14,547 nucleotides of DNA from CAYOBW01 sp964402115 (GTDB lineage: Bacteria > Verrucomicrobiota > Kiritimatiellia > UBA8416 > CAYOBW01): contig CAYOBW010000179.1 of NCBI GenBank assembly GCA_964402115.1, positions 1-14,547 on the forward strand, given 5' to 3'. The position numbers and the translations under genes are program-made. Positions 7,567 to 14,260 of this stretch are shown piece after piece (within the stretch, counting starts at the first letter, position 1; the number at the start of each line of letters is the position of its first letter). The notes under the pieces were generated by a model. It saw only the letters and a list, made by a program, of their open reading frames with translations, was not told where the DNA came from and searched no databases.

Positions 7567-8933
7567 ACGTGTTGCTCCCGAATCAGGCGATCCAGTTGGC
7601 CGGCCAGGTAGAGCGGCAGAGACAGGAGTGTGTACGATACGGTCTGCGCCCCGGTCTTGCTGCCGAGTTCAACGGTGAAGTCGCCGATGGCCGGGCGATC
7701 CAGGTTGAAGCGGACCGCCAAACGCCGCCCCTTCTCCGCTAGAAAGACGTGGGTGGATTTGAGGCTTCCCGAGGTGCCGGCCCGCACTTCCACGGGGATG
7801 ACGGTTCCGTCATGGGTCCAGAGATAGTCCACCTCGGCATTCGCGTTCTTCGCCTCCCGGTGCCAGTAGAATAGGGTGCGCTCGGTGAAACAGGGGCCGA
7901 TGGCGCGCAGCTCCTGGCCGACAAACTGCTCAGCCAGACCCCCCTCTTGAACGGTGAGCAACGCCATGCCGTCCGTCAGGCTGAGACCGCACAGGTTGCC
8001 GCACAGCGCGATGTCCAGCAGCAGCGGCTTGAAGTGCCCATCCGAGGCTTCAGCCCCCAGCGGAACCCCGTTGGCCGAACTGCGGCGGACCAGGGACACG
8101 AAGCCCGCAAGTTCAAGCAGCTCCAGCGCGGTCCGCAAATCGCCCGCACGGGTCTCGCGATCGATATTCACGTAGCGCACTTTCCGCCCGATGGACGAAG
8201 GGATATGGCGCAAGACCCGGCTCATATTGCGCTGCTGCGCGCGCGTGCCGTACTTGGCAAAATCGGCCTGCAACGACGTAATGATGAATGACAGCACACG
8301 CTGAACCTCAACCAAGTCCCGCCGCGCCCGGTAGGCCTCGACGGCCGCCGGCATGCCCCCGATGAAATAGTAGAGGCGGAGCAGCTCCCGCAGTTTGACA
8401 TCGGCCGTCTCGCTGAACGGATCGCCGACATGATAATTGTCCAGCCAGGAGGCAAGCCGCTCCTCTCCGAGCGCCGAGAGAAACTCGGGAAAGGTCAGCG
8501 GGTACAGATGGAGGTATTCGACGCGCCCCACCGGCATGGAATGCTTGAATTCCCGCAGCGCGAACTCCAGCAAGGAACCGGCGGCGATCACATGCAGGCC
8601 GGGAAGTTGCTCCTGAAAATAGCGCAGGCAGGCGATCGCTTTCGGACAAGCCTGCACCTCGTCGAGAAACAGCAGCGTCTTGCCCGGCACGATGGACTGG
8701 TTGAAGTAGAGCCCCAACTCCTGAACGATCCGTTGCGGTTCCAGGCCCTCGAACAACCGATGCAAGACATCCTTTTGTTCGAGGTTGACCGTCAGGACCG
8801 AGTCGAAACACCGGCGACCGAACGCCTCAACGAGGAACGTTTTACCCACCTGCCGCGCGCCGCGCACGACCAACGGCTTCCGATCAGCGCGCCCCTTCCA
8901 CGCCTCAAGGTCCGTTTCAAGCTGTCTTCTCAT
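7563..8933 (-). CDS. AAA+ ATPase with DUF4143 C-terminal domain (AAA_14/DUF4143 family)
   Basis: This 456-residue protein is the usual full length for the family. Walker A is GARQVGKT (25-32). Walker B is LLFLDE (87-92). A sensor-like strand VIAAGSLLEF lies at 115-124, followed by PLTFPEFL. The C-terminal DUF4143 part holds GGLAEQFVGQEL (331-342), EVDYL (367-371) and PVEVRAG (380-386), a spacing like PD-(D/E)XK nuclease-fold cores. Members are common accessory ATPases (families PF13173 and PF13635) of unproven function, sometimes near TA or defence genes. A plausible promoter lies 50-77 bp upstream. The stop TGA overlaps the ATG of a DUF4062 remnant, suggesting that the intact ancestor was a coupled two-gene unit. 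No frameshift or missing motif is visible. Confidence 0.9.
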   Translation of the reverse strand: MRRQLETDLEAWKGRADRKPLVVRGARQVGKTFLVEAFGRRCFDSVLTVNLEQKDVLHRLFEGLEPQRIVQELGLYFNQSIVPGKTLLFLDEVQACPKAIACLRYFQEQLPGLHVIAAGSLLEFALREFKHSMPVGRVEYLHLYPLTFPEFLSALGEERLASWLDNYHVGDPFSETADVKLRELLRLYYFIGGMPAAVEAYRARRDLVEVQRVLSFIITSLQADFAKYGTRAQQRNMSRVLRHIPSSIGRKVRYVNIDRETRAGDLRTALELLELAGFVSLVRRSSANGVPLGAEASDGHFKPLLLDIALCGNLCGLSLTDGMALLTVQEGGLAEQFVGQELRAIGPCFTERTLFYWHREAKNANAEVDYLWTHDGTVIPVEVRAGTSGSLKSTHVFLAEKGRRLAVRFNLDRPAIGDFTVELGSKTGAQTVSYTLLSLPLYLAGQLDRLIREQHV

Positions 8934-8982
8934 GCTTCAACACCATTGGATAACATCACATGTAGCTGTGCAACAGGATTGG

Positions 8983-9010
8983 AATATAGCATAACCCTTG
9001 TCGTGTACAA
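8983..9010 (-). promoter_or_regulatory. Candidate sigma70-type promoter for the AAA/DUF4143 ATPase
   Basis: Read on the minus strand: TTGTAC (9010-9005), a 16-base spacer, and TATATT (8988-8983). It sits in a locally A+T-rich patch within a GC-rich genome and would start transcription about 43 bases before the ATG at 8933. The match is good but untested. Confidence 0.45.
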
Positions 9011-9095
9011 GCCATGATTCTTGCGAGTGACGGTCGCCCAGCAGGACCAGGCACGCAGACTCCGGCGAGATGTTCCACGCCGCCTTCTTCAGCGG

Positions 9096-9152
9096 GCTCG
9101 TAGCGCCCGCTGTACTTGCGGCAGGTTTCTCGGGATACGGCGGGTATCCGCC
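9096..9152. repeat. Dispersed repeat block with overlapping hairpins
   Basis: Positions 9096-9117 are the inverted copy of 5765-5786 (20 of 22 bases). Next to it GGATAC (9133-9138) and GTATCC (9144-9149) form one stem, and GGCGG-GTAT-CCGCC (9139-9152) forms a competing one. The block lies just past the stop of the 114-residue gene (minus strand) and may limit read-through into the ATPase promoter region, but it has no T-run. Confidence 0.6.
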
Positions 9153-9157
9153 TGAAC

Positions 9158-9502
9158 TCAGTCGAGCACAATGCACTGCTCGATGTCGGGGATGGGGACG
9201 TCCATCCGATCCAGGCGCAGGCGCAGCGGCACGCGCCGGTCCAGCGTCACGGGTTGCTCCACCAGGCGCAGCGTGCCTACGAAATCCCCGTCTATGTTGC
9301 GCAGCCGCAGCCGCACGCGCCGGCCCACGGGCACGGACCACTCCCGCCGCACCGCCTCCAGCCGGGCCTCCTGCTGCCGCCGCCAGTTCTCGAGCCCGTC
9401 GGCGTGACCCGTCTCGAAATCGAAAACCCCCTGCAGCGCCCCGGTTTCGTCAGGGTCCGCGTCAGCGGCGGGTGGGTCGTTCCTGGAGGGCTGCACCGTC
9501 AT
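9158..9502 (-). CDS. Small protein of unknown function, 114 residues, with a strand-rich C-terminal half
   Basis: I do not recognise this family. The first 35 residues are acidic and probably disordered (PPAADADPDETGALQGVFDF). Residues about 39-57 form a charged helix (LENWRRQQEARLEAVRREW). The rest is strongly beta-patterned: VGRRVRLRLRNIDGDFVGTL, then VTLDRRVPLRLRLDRMDVPI, then EQCIVLD. The first of these strands has the alternation seen in Sm-like or small barrel folds, but that is only a resemblance. No signal peptide or membrane segment is seen. It follows the 97-residue gene by 9 bp on the same strand, so the two are probably co-transcribed. No clear ribosome binding site is visible. 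Coding status is supported by regular structure and by lack of a better frame. Confidence 0.6.
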   Translation of the reverse strand: MTVQPSRNDPPAADADPDETGALQGVFDFETGHADGLENWRRQQEARLEAVRREWSVPVGRRVRLRLRNIDGDFVGTLRLVEQPVTLDRRVPLRLRLDRMDVPIPDIEQCIVLD

Positions 9503-9511
9503 GGCGCCATG

Positions 9512-9805
9512 CTAGCTGGACGGGACAGGGGGGAGGCTCCCCCGCCGGCCGGTGCTGGTCGTTTTCGACACCCCGGCCGCGCCATTCCACAGCGTGATGC
9601 CGGTTTTTCCCTTGCCCATGGACTTGAGATGGGTTTCGGTGGCCACGATGATGATCGAGGGATGCATGCCCGAGACATCCGTCTTGATCGTGAAAATGAC
9701 CTTGCCGTCATGTACCACGGTGGCCATGCGGGGATCGTCACGATTGACGACGATCTTCACATTTCTGCGGACGGGCTGCTTATCTGGCATTTTCACGGGG
9801 GGCAT
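9512..9805 (-). CDS. Small beta-rich protein of unknown function, 97 residues
   Basis: Not recognised. After a basic start (MPPVKMPDKQPVRR) the protein alternates strands and turns: NVKIVVNRDDPRMATVVHDG, then KVIFTIKTDVSG, then PSIIIVATETHL and TGITLWNG. The last 17 residues (KTTSTGRRGSLPPVPSS) are low-complexity and partly encoded by a GC-rich palindrome, suggesting that the original C-terminus was extended by a repeat. It starts 84 bp after the beta-barrel gene and ends 9 bp before the 114-residue gene. No ribosome binding site or promoter stands out. An in-frame ATG six codons in (MPDK) is an alternative start. Confidence 0.55.
   Translation of the reverse strand: MPPVKMPDKQPVRRNVKIVVNRDDPRMATVVHDGKVIFTIKTDVSGMHPSIIIVATETHLKSMGKGKTGITLWNGAAGVSKTTSTGRRGSLPPVPSS
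9531..9543. repeat. GC-rich perfect palindrome in the 3' end of the 97-residue gene
   Basis: GGGGAG-G-CTCCCC is a 13-base perfect hairpin-type palindrome overlapping the final codons of the 97-residue ORF. There is no T-run, so it is unlikely to be a classical terminator; it may reduce read-through or be a small repeat insertion. Confidence 0.45.
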
Positions 9806-9889
9806 TGTGGCAGGAAACAGAGGGGAACACGATACAAAAATGCGGACTTCTCTCGGATTCTCGGATTATTGCCGCGGGCGCTTCCACCC

Positions 9890-10726
9890 CTACCACCGCA
9901 GGCCGGCTCGCACGCCCGCCATCCGGGCCTTGGATTCGGGCTGAAAGACGTCCCCCCCGTAGTTTTCGACCGGCGAGGCGTCGAACTCCAGCGTTTCGTA
10001 GAAGGCGCCGATCTCGAACCAGGCGATTTGCACGCTGACATCCCCGCGCACGGACGGGCGACCGTCCGGCTCCAGCGTCACCGAGGAGGGGCCTCCGACG
10101 TTGCGCAGGTCGGCATCCACGCCGGTGGCCAGCGGCAGCCGCACGGCGAACTGGCCACGCAGGTGCAGGTCCTCGCGTGGCGACAGGCGCACGCGCACCC
10201 CCGCCCACCCGTACGCCACCGCCCAATCCTCGTCATAGCCGTACCTCCCCTGCTCCTCGAGCAGCGGCGCATCGAGCGAGCGCTTCCACGCGTCGAATCC
10301 CAGCCCCGCCAGCGGCACAACGGCAACCGGACGGCCGGCGAAGGCATCGAGCGCCAGCGCCCCCTCGGCGCGCATCCCGGAATAGGAGGTGTCGCTGCGA
10401 TAGGGCTCCCAGTCCCCGTCGGACGACTGCACGCCCCCGTCGTAGTCCACTTCGCCCACGTACGCCTCGCCGCTACCCTCGGCCCAGAGCGGCCCGGAGA
10501 GCAGGAAGCTGAAATCCACCCCGCCCCCCACGCGCGGGCCCGACTCGGTCAGCAGCTTCTCCCCGTCGAAAAACTCCTCCCACTCGAACTGCTCCACCCA
10601 GCCATGCACGCCCAGGTGCCACGTCTTCTCCGTCGCAACCGGCGCGGTCGCCTCCGACGCCGCCCAGCCCTGCCCGGCCATCAGGCACACGGCCACGACC
10701 GCAAGCATACCGTCCATCCTCCTCAT
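9890..10726 (-). CDS. Outer-membrane beta-barrel protein
   Basis: This 278-residue protein starts at the ATG at 10726, which has an AAGGAGG ribosome binding site about 4 bases upstream and opens a signal peptide (MRRMDGMLAVVAVCLMAGQG, likely cut after WAA near residue 23). The mature protein alternates amphipathic strands rich in Tyr, Trp and Gly with acidic loops (LGVHGWVEQFEWEEFFDG; VGGGVDFSFLLSG; SYSGMRAEGALALDAF; VAYGWAGVRVRLSP; VSVQIAWFEIGAFYETLEF). It ends in VRAGLRW with a terminal aromatic residue, the hallmark of barrel proteins recognised by BamA. Size suggests 8-12 strands. The start is 17 bp after the stop of the exported phosphatase-family gene, so they form an operon. The specific porin or adhesin family is not recognised. 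Confidence 0.75.
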   Translation of the reverse strand: MRRMDGMLAVVAVCLMAGQGWAASEATAPVATEKTWHLGVHGWVEQFEWEEFFDGEKLLTESGPRVGGGVDFSFLLSGPLWAEGSGEAYVGEVDYDGGVQSSDGDWEPYRSDTSYSGMRAEGALALDAFAGRPVAVVPLAGLGFDAWKRSLDAPLLEEQGRYGYDEDWAVAYGWAGVRVRLSPREDLHLRGQFAVRLPLATGVDADLRNVGGPSSVTLEPDGRPSVRGDVSVQIAWFEIGAFYETLEFDASPVENYGGDVFQPESKARMAGVRAGLRW

Positions 10727-10743
10727 ACCCCCTCCTTCTTCGA

Positions 10744-11523
10744 TCACGGAACCACCAACTCGAAGACGACCAGCACGGGGCGGTGATCGGAAGCCTCGCG
10801 CTCGTCAACCACCACGGCCGAAACCACGCGGAAACGGCCCGCGGGACGGCAGAAAACATGGTCAATGCGCTTGCGCGGCTGGTCGGCGGGCCACGTGGCG
10901 GAGGGCAGGTTCGTCGTGACGCACAGCCACGGCGGCGCCAGGGCCGTGAGGGTCGGGCTGCCCGGTTCGGCGTTGAGATCGCCGGCCAGGATGGCGGGGA
11001 CGCCGGGACTGCCCAGCGCGGCCTGCAGGCGCTGCATCTGCTGTACGCGCAGCGCCTCCGACAGGTTGTCAAGGTGCGTGCCGCAGAAGAGCAGATTCGT
11101 GCCGAGCCCGGGCACGGCCACGGCAACCGCGACCCCGCAGCGCGGCTCGCTCTTCCCGGTAGCCGGCAGCGCGTGGGTCTGTGCGCGCAGGATCGGAAAG
11201 CGGGAAAGCACCGCGCACCCGTACTCGCCGCCGGCGTACGGCATCGCCGCGCCGAAGGCCACGTGCAGCCCCGTCAGCTGCGCCAGTTCCGCCGCCTGGT
11301 CCACGCCCTGCGCGCGGGTTGTCTGCACGTCCACCTCCTGCAAGGCCACGAGATCGGGCTGCTGCCCCGCTATCACCTGCGCCAGGCGGGGCAGACTCAG
11401 CCGGGGCCCCCTCCCGCCCTGGATGTTGTACGACAGCACCCGCACGCGCACCGGTTCCCCGGCGTCCGCGCGGGATCCGACCAGCACGAGACCCACCCCG
11501 ATCGCCAGCACTGCCTTTCGCAT
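10744..11523 (-). CDS. Exported endonuclease/exonuclease/phosphatase (EEP) family hydrolase
   Basis: This 259-residue protein starts at the ATG at 11523, chosen because GGAGGG lies 5 bases upstream and a signal peptide follows (MRKAVLAIGVGLVLVGSRADA). All EEP (PF03372) motifs are present in order: SYNIQGG (31-37), LQEVD with metal-binding E63, GTHLD with H150, GDLNA with D182/N184, IDHV with D221 and SDHRP with D246/H247. The superfamily hydrolyses phosphodiesters or phosphomonoesters of nucleic acids, sphingomyelin or inositol lipids. The export signal and chain length favour an envelope lipid or extracellular substrate over DNA repair, but that is inference. It lies 13 bp after the metallophosphoesterase gene and 17 bp before the beta-barrel gene on the same strand. 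Confidence 0.88.
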   Translation of the reverse strand: MRKAVLAIGVGLVLVGSRADAGEPVRVRVLSYNIQGGRGPRLSLPRLAQVIAGQQPDLVALQEVDVQTTRAQGVDQAAELAQLTGLHVAFGAAMPYAGGEYGCAVLSRFPILRAQTHALPATGKSEPRCGVAVAVAVPGLGTNLLFCGTHLDNLSEALRVQQMQRLQAALGSPGVPAILAGDLNAEPGSPTLTALAPPWLCVTTNLPSATWPADQPRKRIDHVFCRPAGRFRVVSAVVVDEREASDHRPVLVVFELVVP

Positions 11524-11536
11524 CGTTCCCTCCGCT

Positions 11537-12520
11537 TCACAGCCATCGGCCAGCCGGCTGCTCCCTTGTTGTGGCGTTCCCTGCGCGCGCCAACGTATGC
11601 AGGGTGACTTCGGGCGGGCACCAGTAGCGCACGTCCACGCCCGAGACGCCGGCGCCGGCCGACGTGTAGCCCTGCATGCCAAGGTGCTGCCACGCGCCGC
11701 GCGCGAACCGGCGCGGCACCCGCGCGTTGGCAAAGACCGGCAGGCCGCCCGGCAGGCAGATCTGGCCGGCATGGGTGTGGCCGCACAGCGTCAGATCGAA
11801 CCCGCAGGCCGCGGCCTTGCGGTAGATTTCGGGCGAGTGCGCCAGCAGCACGGCTGGCTCGTGCCCGACGTGCGGCGGACATGCTTTCTGAATGTTGTCG
11901 GTCTCGTAGAAGTGCGGATCGTCCACGCCCGCGAGCCGAAGCGCCGCGCCGCCGCGTTCGATGACGATGTGTTCGTTCAGCAGCAGCCGGATATCCAGCG
12001 CCTCCATGGGCGGCACCATTTCAATGAAATCATGATTGCCCAACACGGCGTACACGGGACCCCGCAGCGCCGGCCGCAGCCGGGCCAACCCGGCCAGGGC
12101 GGCGTCGTAAGGCCCGAAGGTCAGCGCCCGGTAGTCCCCCGTCAGCACGCACACATCGTAGGACAACCCGTCGAGCGCCGCCGCCAGCGCGTCCGGCAGG
12201 CGCGGATGGATGTCGAGATGGAGATCCGAGAGGTGCAGCAGCGTGAAACCGTCGAACGCGGGCGCGAGCCGCGGCAGGCTGACGCGATTGCGGCGCACAA
12301 CGTGACGCAGCGCGTTGGCCTGTCCGCGCCGGTAGAGCCCCGCCAGCCGCAACCCGCCGCGAATCAACCGCATCAGCCAGAGCATGTTCTCGATGTGAAA
12401 GTAGGTCAGTCCCTGGCCGCACATGCGCGACACGTAGTGCGTCTGCGCATGCATGCGCTGCGCCAGGTGCGCCGCCCCCACCCGCTGCTCCAGGCAGGTA
12501 AAGAGATCAGACGGTTCCAT
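11537..12520 (-). CDS. Calcineurin-like metallophosphoesterase (YaeI/LpxG-like type)
   Basis: This protein has 327 residues from the ATG at 12520; an upstream in-frame start at 12580 would add a non-conserved stretch. The first 80 residues are helical and partly hydrophobic (FHIENMLWLMRLIRGGLRLAG), suggesting peripheral membrane attachment. The dinuclear-metal motifs of PF00149 are complete: LHLSDLHLD (D99, H101), LTGDY (D129), LGNHDF (N162, H163), LLAHSP (H228) and CGHTHAGQ (H248, H250). The YaeI-type subfamily includes UDP-2,3-diacylglucosamine hydrolases such as LpxG of Chlamydia, also a PVC member, so a lipid A precursor hydrolase is one possibility; a generic phosphodiesterase is equally compatible. 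It is the first gene of the unit, with a candidate promoter about 225 bp upstream, and the EEP gene follows after 13 bp. Confidence 0.88.
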   Translation of the reverse strand: MEPSDLFTCLEQRVGAAHLAQRMHAQTHYVSRMCGQGLTYFHIENMLWLMRLIRGGLRLAGLYRRGQANALRHVVRRNRVSLPRLAPAFDGFTLLHLSDLHLDIHPRLPDALAAALDGLSYDVCVLTGDYRALTFGPYDAALAGLARLRPALRGPVYAVLGNHDFIEMVPPMEALDIRLLLNEHIVIERGGAALRLAGVDDPHFYETDNIQKACPPHVGHEPAVLLAHSPEIYRKAAACGFDLTLCGHTHAGQICLPGGLPVFANARVPRRFARGAWQHLGMQGYTSAGAGVSGVDVRYWCPPEVTLHTLARAGNATTREQPAGRWL

Positions 12521-12743
12521 GACCCTTGCCCCCAACCAGCTGATGCACGCCCCCGCGGTGCGACCGCCGCGCCCCAGCACGGCGGAACACCCGCGGAAAC
12601 ACCGCGCGTTCAGCGCCCGGCGCGCAGTACAGCCACGCAGCCGCCCCGCGGCTGCAAGACGAAGTCCAGCGCCCCGGAGTCGCCCAGCACCTCCGCCCCC
12701 ACGAATCTGCGCAGGACTTCACTCCCTCCCGTGGACAGCATTG

Positions 12744-12773
12744 TTCATAACCCGACGCGCGTTGTCATGCCAA
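12744..12773 (-). promoter_or_regulatory. Candidate sigma70-type promoter of the phosphoesterase operon
   Basis: Read on the minus strand: TTGGCA (12773-12768), an 18-base spacer, and TATGAA (12749-12744). This would give a leader of about 215 bases before the ATG at 12520. The leader is GC-rich and could hold structure, but no known riboswitch was recognised. The match is moderate. Confidence 0.35.
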
Positions 12774-12859
12774 TTCCCAAGGCAAACGCAGCAAACTCTT
12801 CGTGATCCGGCAGATCCCGCCCCCGCCCGCGACCCTCCACCCTGTGCGGTCACCGTCCT

Positions 12860-12897
12860 CGCTGGAGGGGCGACGGCCTCGGCGCCCCCTCCCAGCG
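12860..12897. repeat. Imperfect inverted repeat
   Basis: CGCTGGAGGGGCG (12860-12872) pairs with CGCCCCCTCCCAGCG (12883-12897), with two bulged bases and a 10-base loop. It is a long GC-rich hairpin resembling a dispersed repeat type; only one copy is present here. Confidence 0.6.
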
Positions 12898-13083
12898 GGC
12901 AGCGTGGGTGGGAACGGAGGCCCAAGGAACCGTGTCCCGTCTGCGGGGCAACGAATACCTTCCGATGTGTGGCCTCCGGCTTTTCGTCTCATCGTGCCCC
13001 CGACAGGGACAGGCACCTTGCGGCCCCCGCCTGCCAATTGGCTTCCCTGCCCGCCGCGCAGTCACCCCCCTGCCAAAGGGGCT

Positions 13084-13182
13084 TGTCATCCTGAGCGTAG
13101 CGAAGGATCTCGGCGTATGCGCCGCGCGCTCTCGGGTAGCCCGCCTGACGGCGGGAGATCCTTCGCTGCGCTCAGGATGACA
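13084..13182. repeat. Composite inverted repeat: 27-bp arms around a second hairpin
   Basis: The left arm 13084-13110 (starts TGTCATCCTGAGCG) and the right arm 13156-13182 (ends CTCAGGATGACA) are complementary at 26 of 27 positions. Inside, CCCGCC-TGAC-GGCGGG (13140-13155) is a second perfect hairpin abutting the right arm. Translations of this repeat (HPERSEGS, FATLRMT) are familiar from many uncultured bacterial genomes. The 24-bp insertion at 7460-7483 shares the core CCTGAGCG.AG..GAAGG. Confidence 0.85.
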
Positions 13183-13334
13183 GAGGAAGGCGCCGGCGGA
13201 CAGAGCGGGAAGCCGGGAAAGGGGACGGCACAAAGCGCAATACGTTGTCATGAATAGGGAGGCGAACGGCCACTGTTTACCTGTCCCCTCACCCACCTCA
13301 CCCATGCGGTACAGAATGGTGGGCTCCAGCGCCA

Positions 13335-13360
13335 AAAAAACGGAAGCACTTCCGTTTTTT
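13335..13360. terminator. Bidirectional rho-independent terminator
   Basis: CGGAA-GCAC-TTCCG (13341-13354) is flanked on the left by seven A and on the right by six T, giving a 12-bp perfect palindrome (13335-13346 with 13349-13360). Either strand yields a hairpin followed by a U-run. On the minus strand it ends the transcript carrying the ParE toxin-antitoxin genes and the remnant ORF downstream of them. Confidence 0.75.
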
Positions 13361-13538
13361 CGAGATTCTCGCCACGCTCATGTCCTTCTGCGCCGTCTTG
13401 ATCGAGTCATGCACGCGCTCTTTCAGCCAGCGCCGCCAGGCGGTCTTGTCGGAAAGCCGGTCGAGCGCCTCCTTGGCCAACGCTGCCGTTCTCGCGCAGC
13501 TGTAAGCCGTCGCGAGCAACGGCTTGTTCGCGAATCAT
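13361..13538 (-). pseudogene. Degraded small ORF downstream of the ParE toxin
   Basis: An ATG at 13538 overlaps the toxin stop as ATGA and opens MIREQAVARDGLQLREN. After about 13485 the more protein-like sequence lies in a different frame: ALAKEALDRLSDKTAWRRWL, then KERVHDSIKTAQKDMSVARI. That frame runs into the terminator without its own stop. One base change would fuse the two parts. It looks like the N-terminal remnant of a third coupled gene, but the family is not recognised. It could also be chance. Confidence 0.35.
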
Positions 13539-13825
13539 TTCAGTTTCTTCGCGATCCAGTCCGGATCCCTGCGGCAATCCAGTACGGCACGCACGCGAGC
13601 CACTTCATTCTCGACACGGTAATAGACGGCATACGGGAATCGCCTGGAAAGCAGACGGCGGTAACCGCTGTGGACGGCGTGGATTCCGCCATAGAGACGC
13701 AACGAATGAATGTCCGACCACAACGTATCCAGGAAGTACTCGCCAAGGCCCTCGGCCTGCCGCTCATAGAAGCGGTATCCATCCGCGAGATCAGCGGTGG
13801 CTTCATCGAGAACCTGCACCTTCAC
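13535..13825 (-). CDS. ParE/RelE-superfamily toxin
   Basis: This 96-residue protein has the ParE pattern (PF05016). An N-terminal strand-helix (MKVQVLDEATADLADGYRFY) is followed by the long helix YFLDTLWSDIHSL. The core strands are YRRLLSRRFPYAVYYRVE, then VARVRAVLDCRRDPDWIA. Relatives either inhibit DNA gyrase (ParE) or cleave ribosome-bound mRNA (RelE); the sequence alone does not decide between them, though pairing with an addiction-module component antitoxin is typical of the ParE-like subgroup. The start overlaps the antitoxin stop as ATGA. It appears intact. Confidence 0.88.
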   Translation of the reverse strand: MKVQVLDEATADLADGYRFYERQAEGLGEYFLDTLWSDIHSLRLYGGIHAVHSGYRRLLSRRFPYAVYYRVENEVARVRAVLDCRRDPDWIAKKLK

Positions 13826-14040
13826 CGGATTAGCCCGCGCACGGCTGCCTTGGCTTCCGCAATGTCCAGGAAGCGCGACCGCCCGTCGGCGATGCGCTCT
13901 TCGCGTGCGCGCAGGACATCAGCGTGCCAGGCCGGCGAAGGGACATCCTCGGATACCATCGAGAGGTCTGCCCAGATCTCCTCGATCGCCTGAAGCTTCT
14001 CGGTGGCGCTCATCTTATCCAATGGGATCGTCACGTGCAT
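13822..14040 (-). CDS. Addiction-module antitoxin (TIGR02574/PF09720 type)
   Basis: This 72-residue protein contains the recognisable family pattern: MSATEKLQAIEEIWADLS (about 10-27), then VPSPAWHADVLRAREERIAD, then SRFLDIAEAKAAVRGLIR. Antitoxins of this type pair with ParE/RelE toxins, here the overlapping downstream gene. The start at 14040 has AAGGAG about 8 bases upstream. A weak promoter candidate lies at 14063-14091. Such antitoxins usually bind the toxin and may repress their own promoter; no operator was identified. Confidence 0.88.
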   Translation of the reverse strand: MHVTIPLDKMSATEKLQAIEEIWADLSMVSEDVPSPAWHADVLRAREERIADGRSRFLDIAEAKAAVRGLIR

Positions 14041-14062
14041 TCCTCTTCTCCTTCCGCAAGAT

Positions 14063-14091
14063 ACTCTACCTCAAGCCCGGGGTCGGCGCAA
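14063..14091 (-). promoter_or_regulatory. Candidate promoter of the ParE toxin-antitoxin operon
   Basis: Minus strand: TTGCGC (14091-14086), a 17-base spacer, and TAGAGT (14068-14063). Start of transcription would be about 15-20 bases before the antitoxin ATG. The hexamers are weak, so this is tentative. Confidence 0.3.
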
Positions 14092-14109
14092 TGCCGATGC
14101 CTCCCCGAG

Positions 14110-14190
14110 GCGAACCTCTGGCGTCACGGTGCCGAGCTTGCGAGCCTACCGTGCGCGCCGTGTTGGCGCCGGGTCTATCGGTTTCCCATC
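14110..14190 (+). repeat. 81-bp direct repeat, copy 1
   Basis: Matches 14430-14510 at 74 of 81 positions, exactly 320 bp apart and in the same orientation. It contains a 6-bp stem CACGGT (14125-14130) / ACCGTG (14148-14153) around a GAGC-rich loop, and a GGCGCC palindrome near 14165. The last 31 bases of the two copies are identical. Confidence 0.85.
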
Positions 14191-14260
14191 GACGGCTTGT
14201 TCGCGCAGATTTGCCGCCGCGTCAACCGCGGTCAGTTCCTCTCTTGCGCTTCTCCCCGCT

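Larger units (their letters stand above)
12774..13334. other. Gene-free mosaic of dispersed repeats
   Basis: No convincing gene lies here on either strand. Reading frames are short, lack ribosome binding sites and change frame across repeats. The stretch contains the inverted repeats at 12860-12897 and 13084-13182 described separately. Between them are GC-rich segments (CCCCCGACAGGGACAGG; CCTGCCAATTGGCTTCC) that read like further repeat modules. It separates the phosphoesterase operon promoter from the toxin-antitoxin region. Confidence 0.6.

Noticed and set aside
12610..12741. 43-codon minus-strand ORF whose middle reads FVGAEVLGDSGALDFVLQPR
   Set aside because: It looks protein-like for about 30 residues, but its ATG lies at or upstream of the expected transcription start of the candidate promoter. 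It has no ribosome binding site and shifts frame into the neighbouring ORF at 12507-12722. It may be a remnant, but it cannot be supported as a gene.
9116..12805. Two very long plus-strand frames opposite the phosphoesterase, EEP and barrel genes
   Set aside because: They have no recognisable motifs and a His/Arg/Pro-rich shadow composition. All catalytic motifs read cleanly on the minus strand.
13084..13182. Possible CRISPR-like repeat pair
   Set aside because: There are only two arms, in inverted orientation with no regular spacers and no cas genes. It is a dispersed palindromic repeat.
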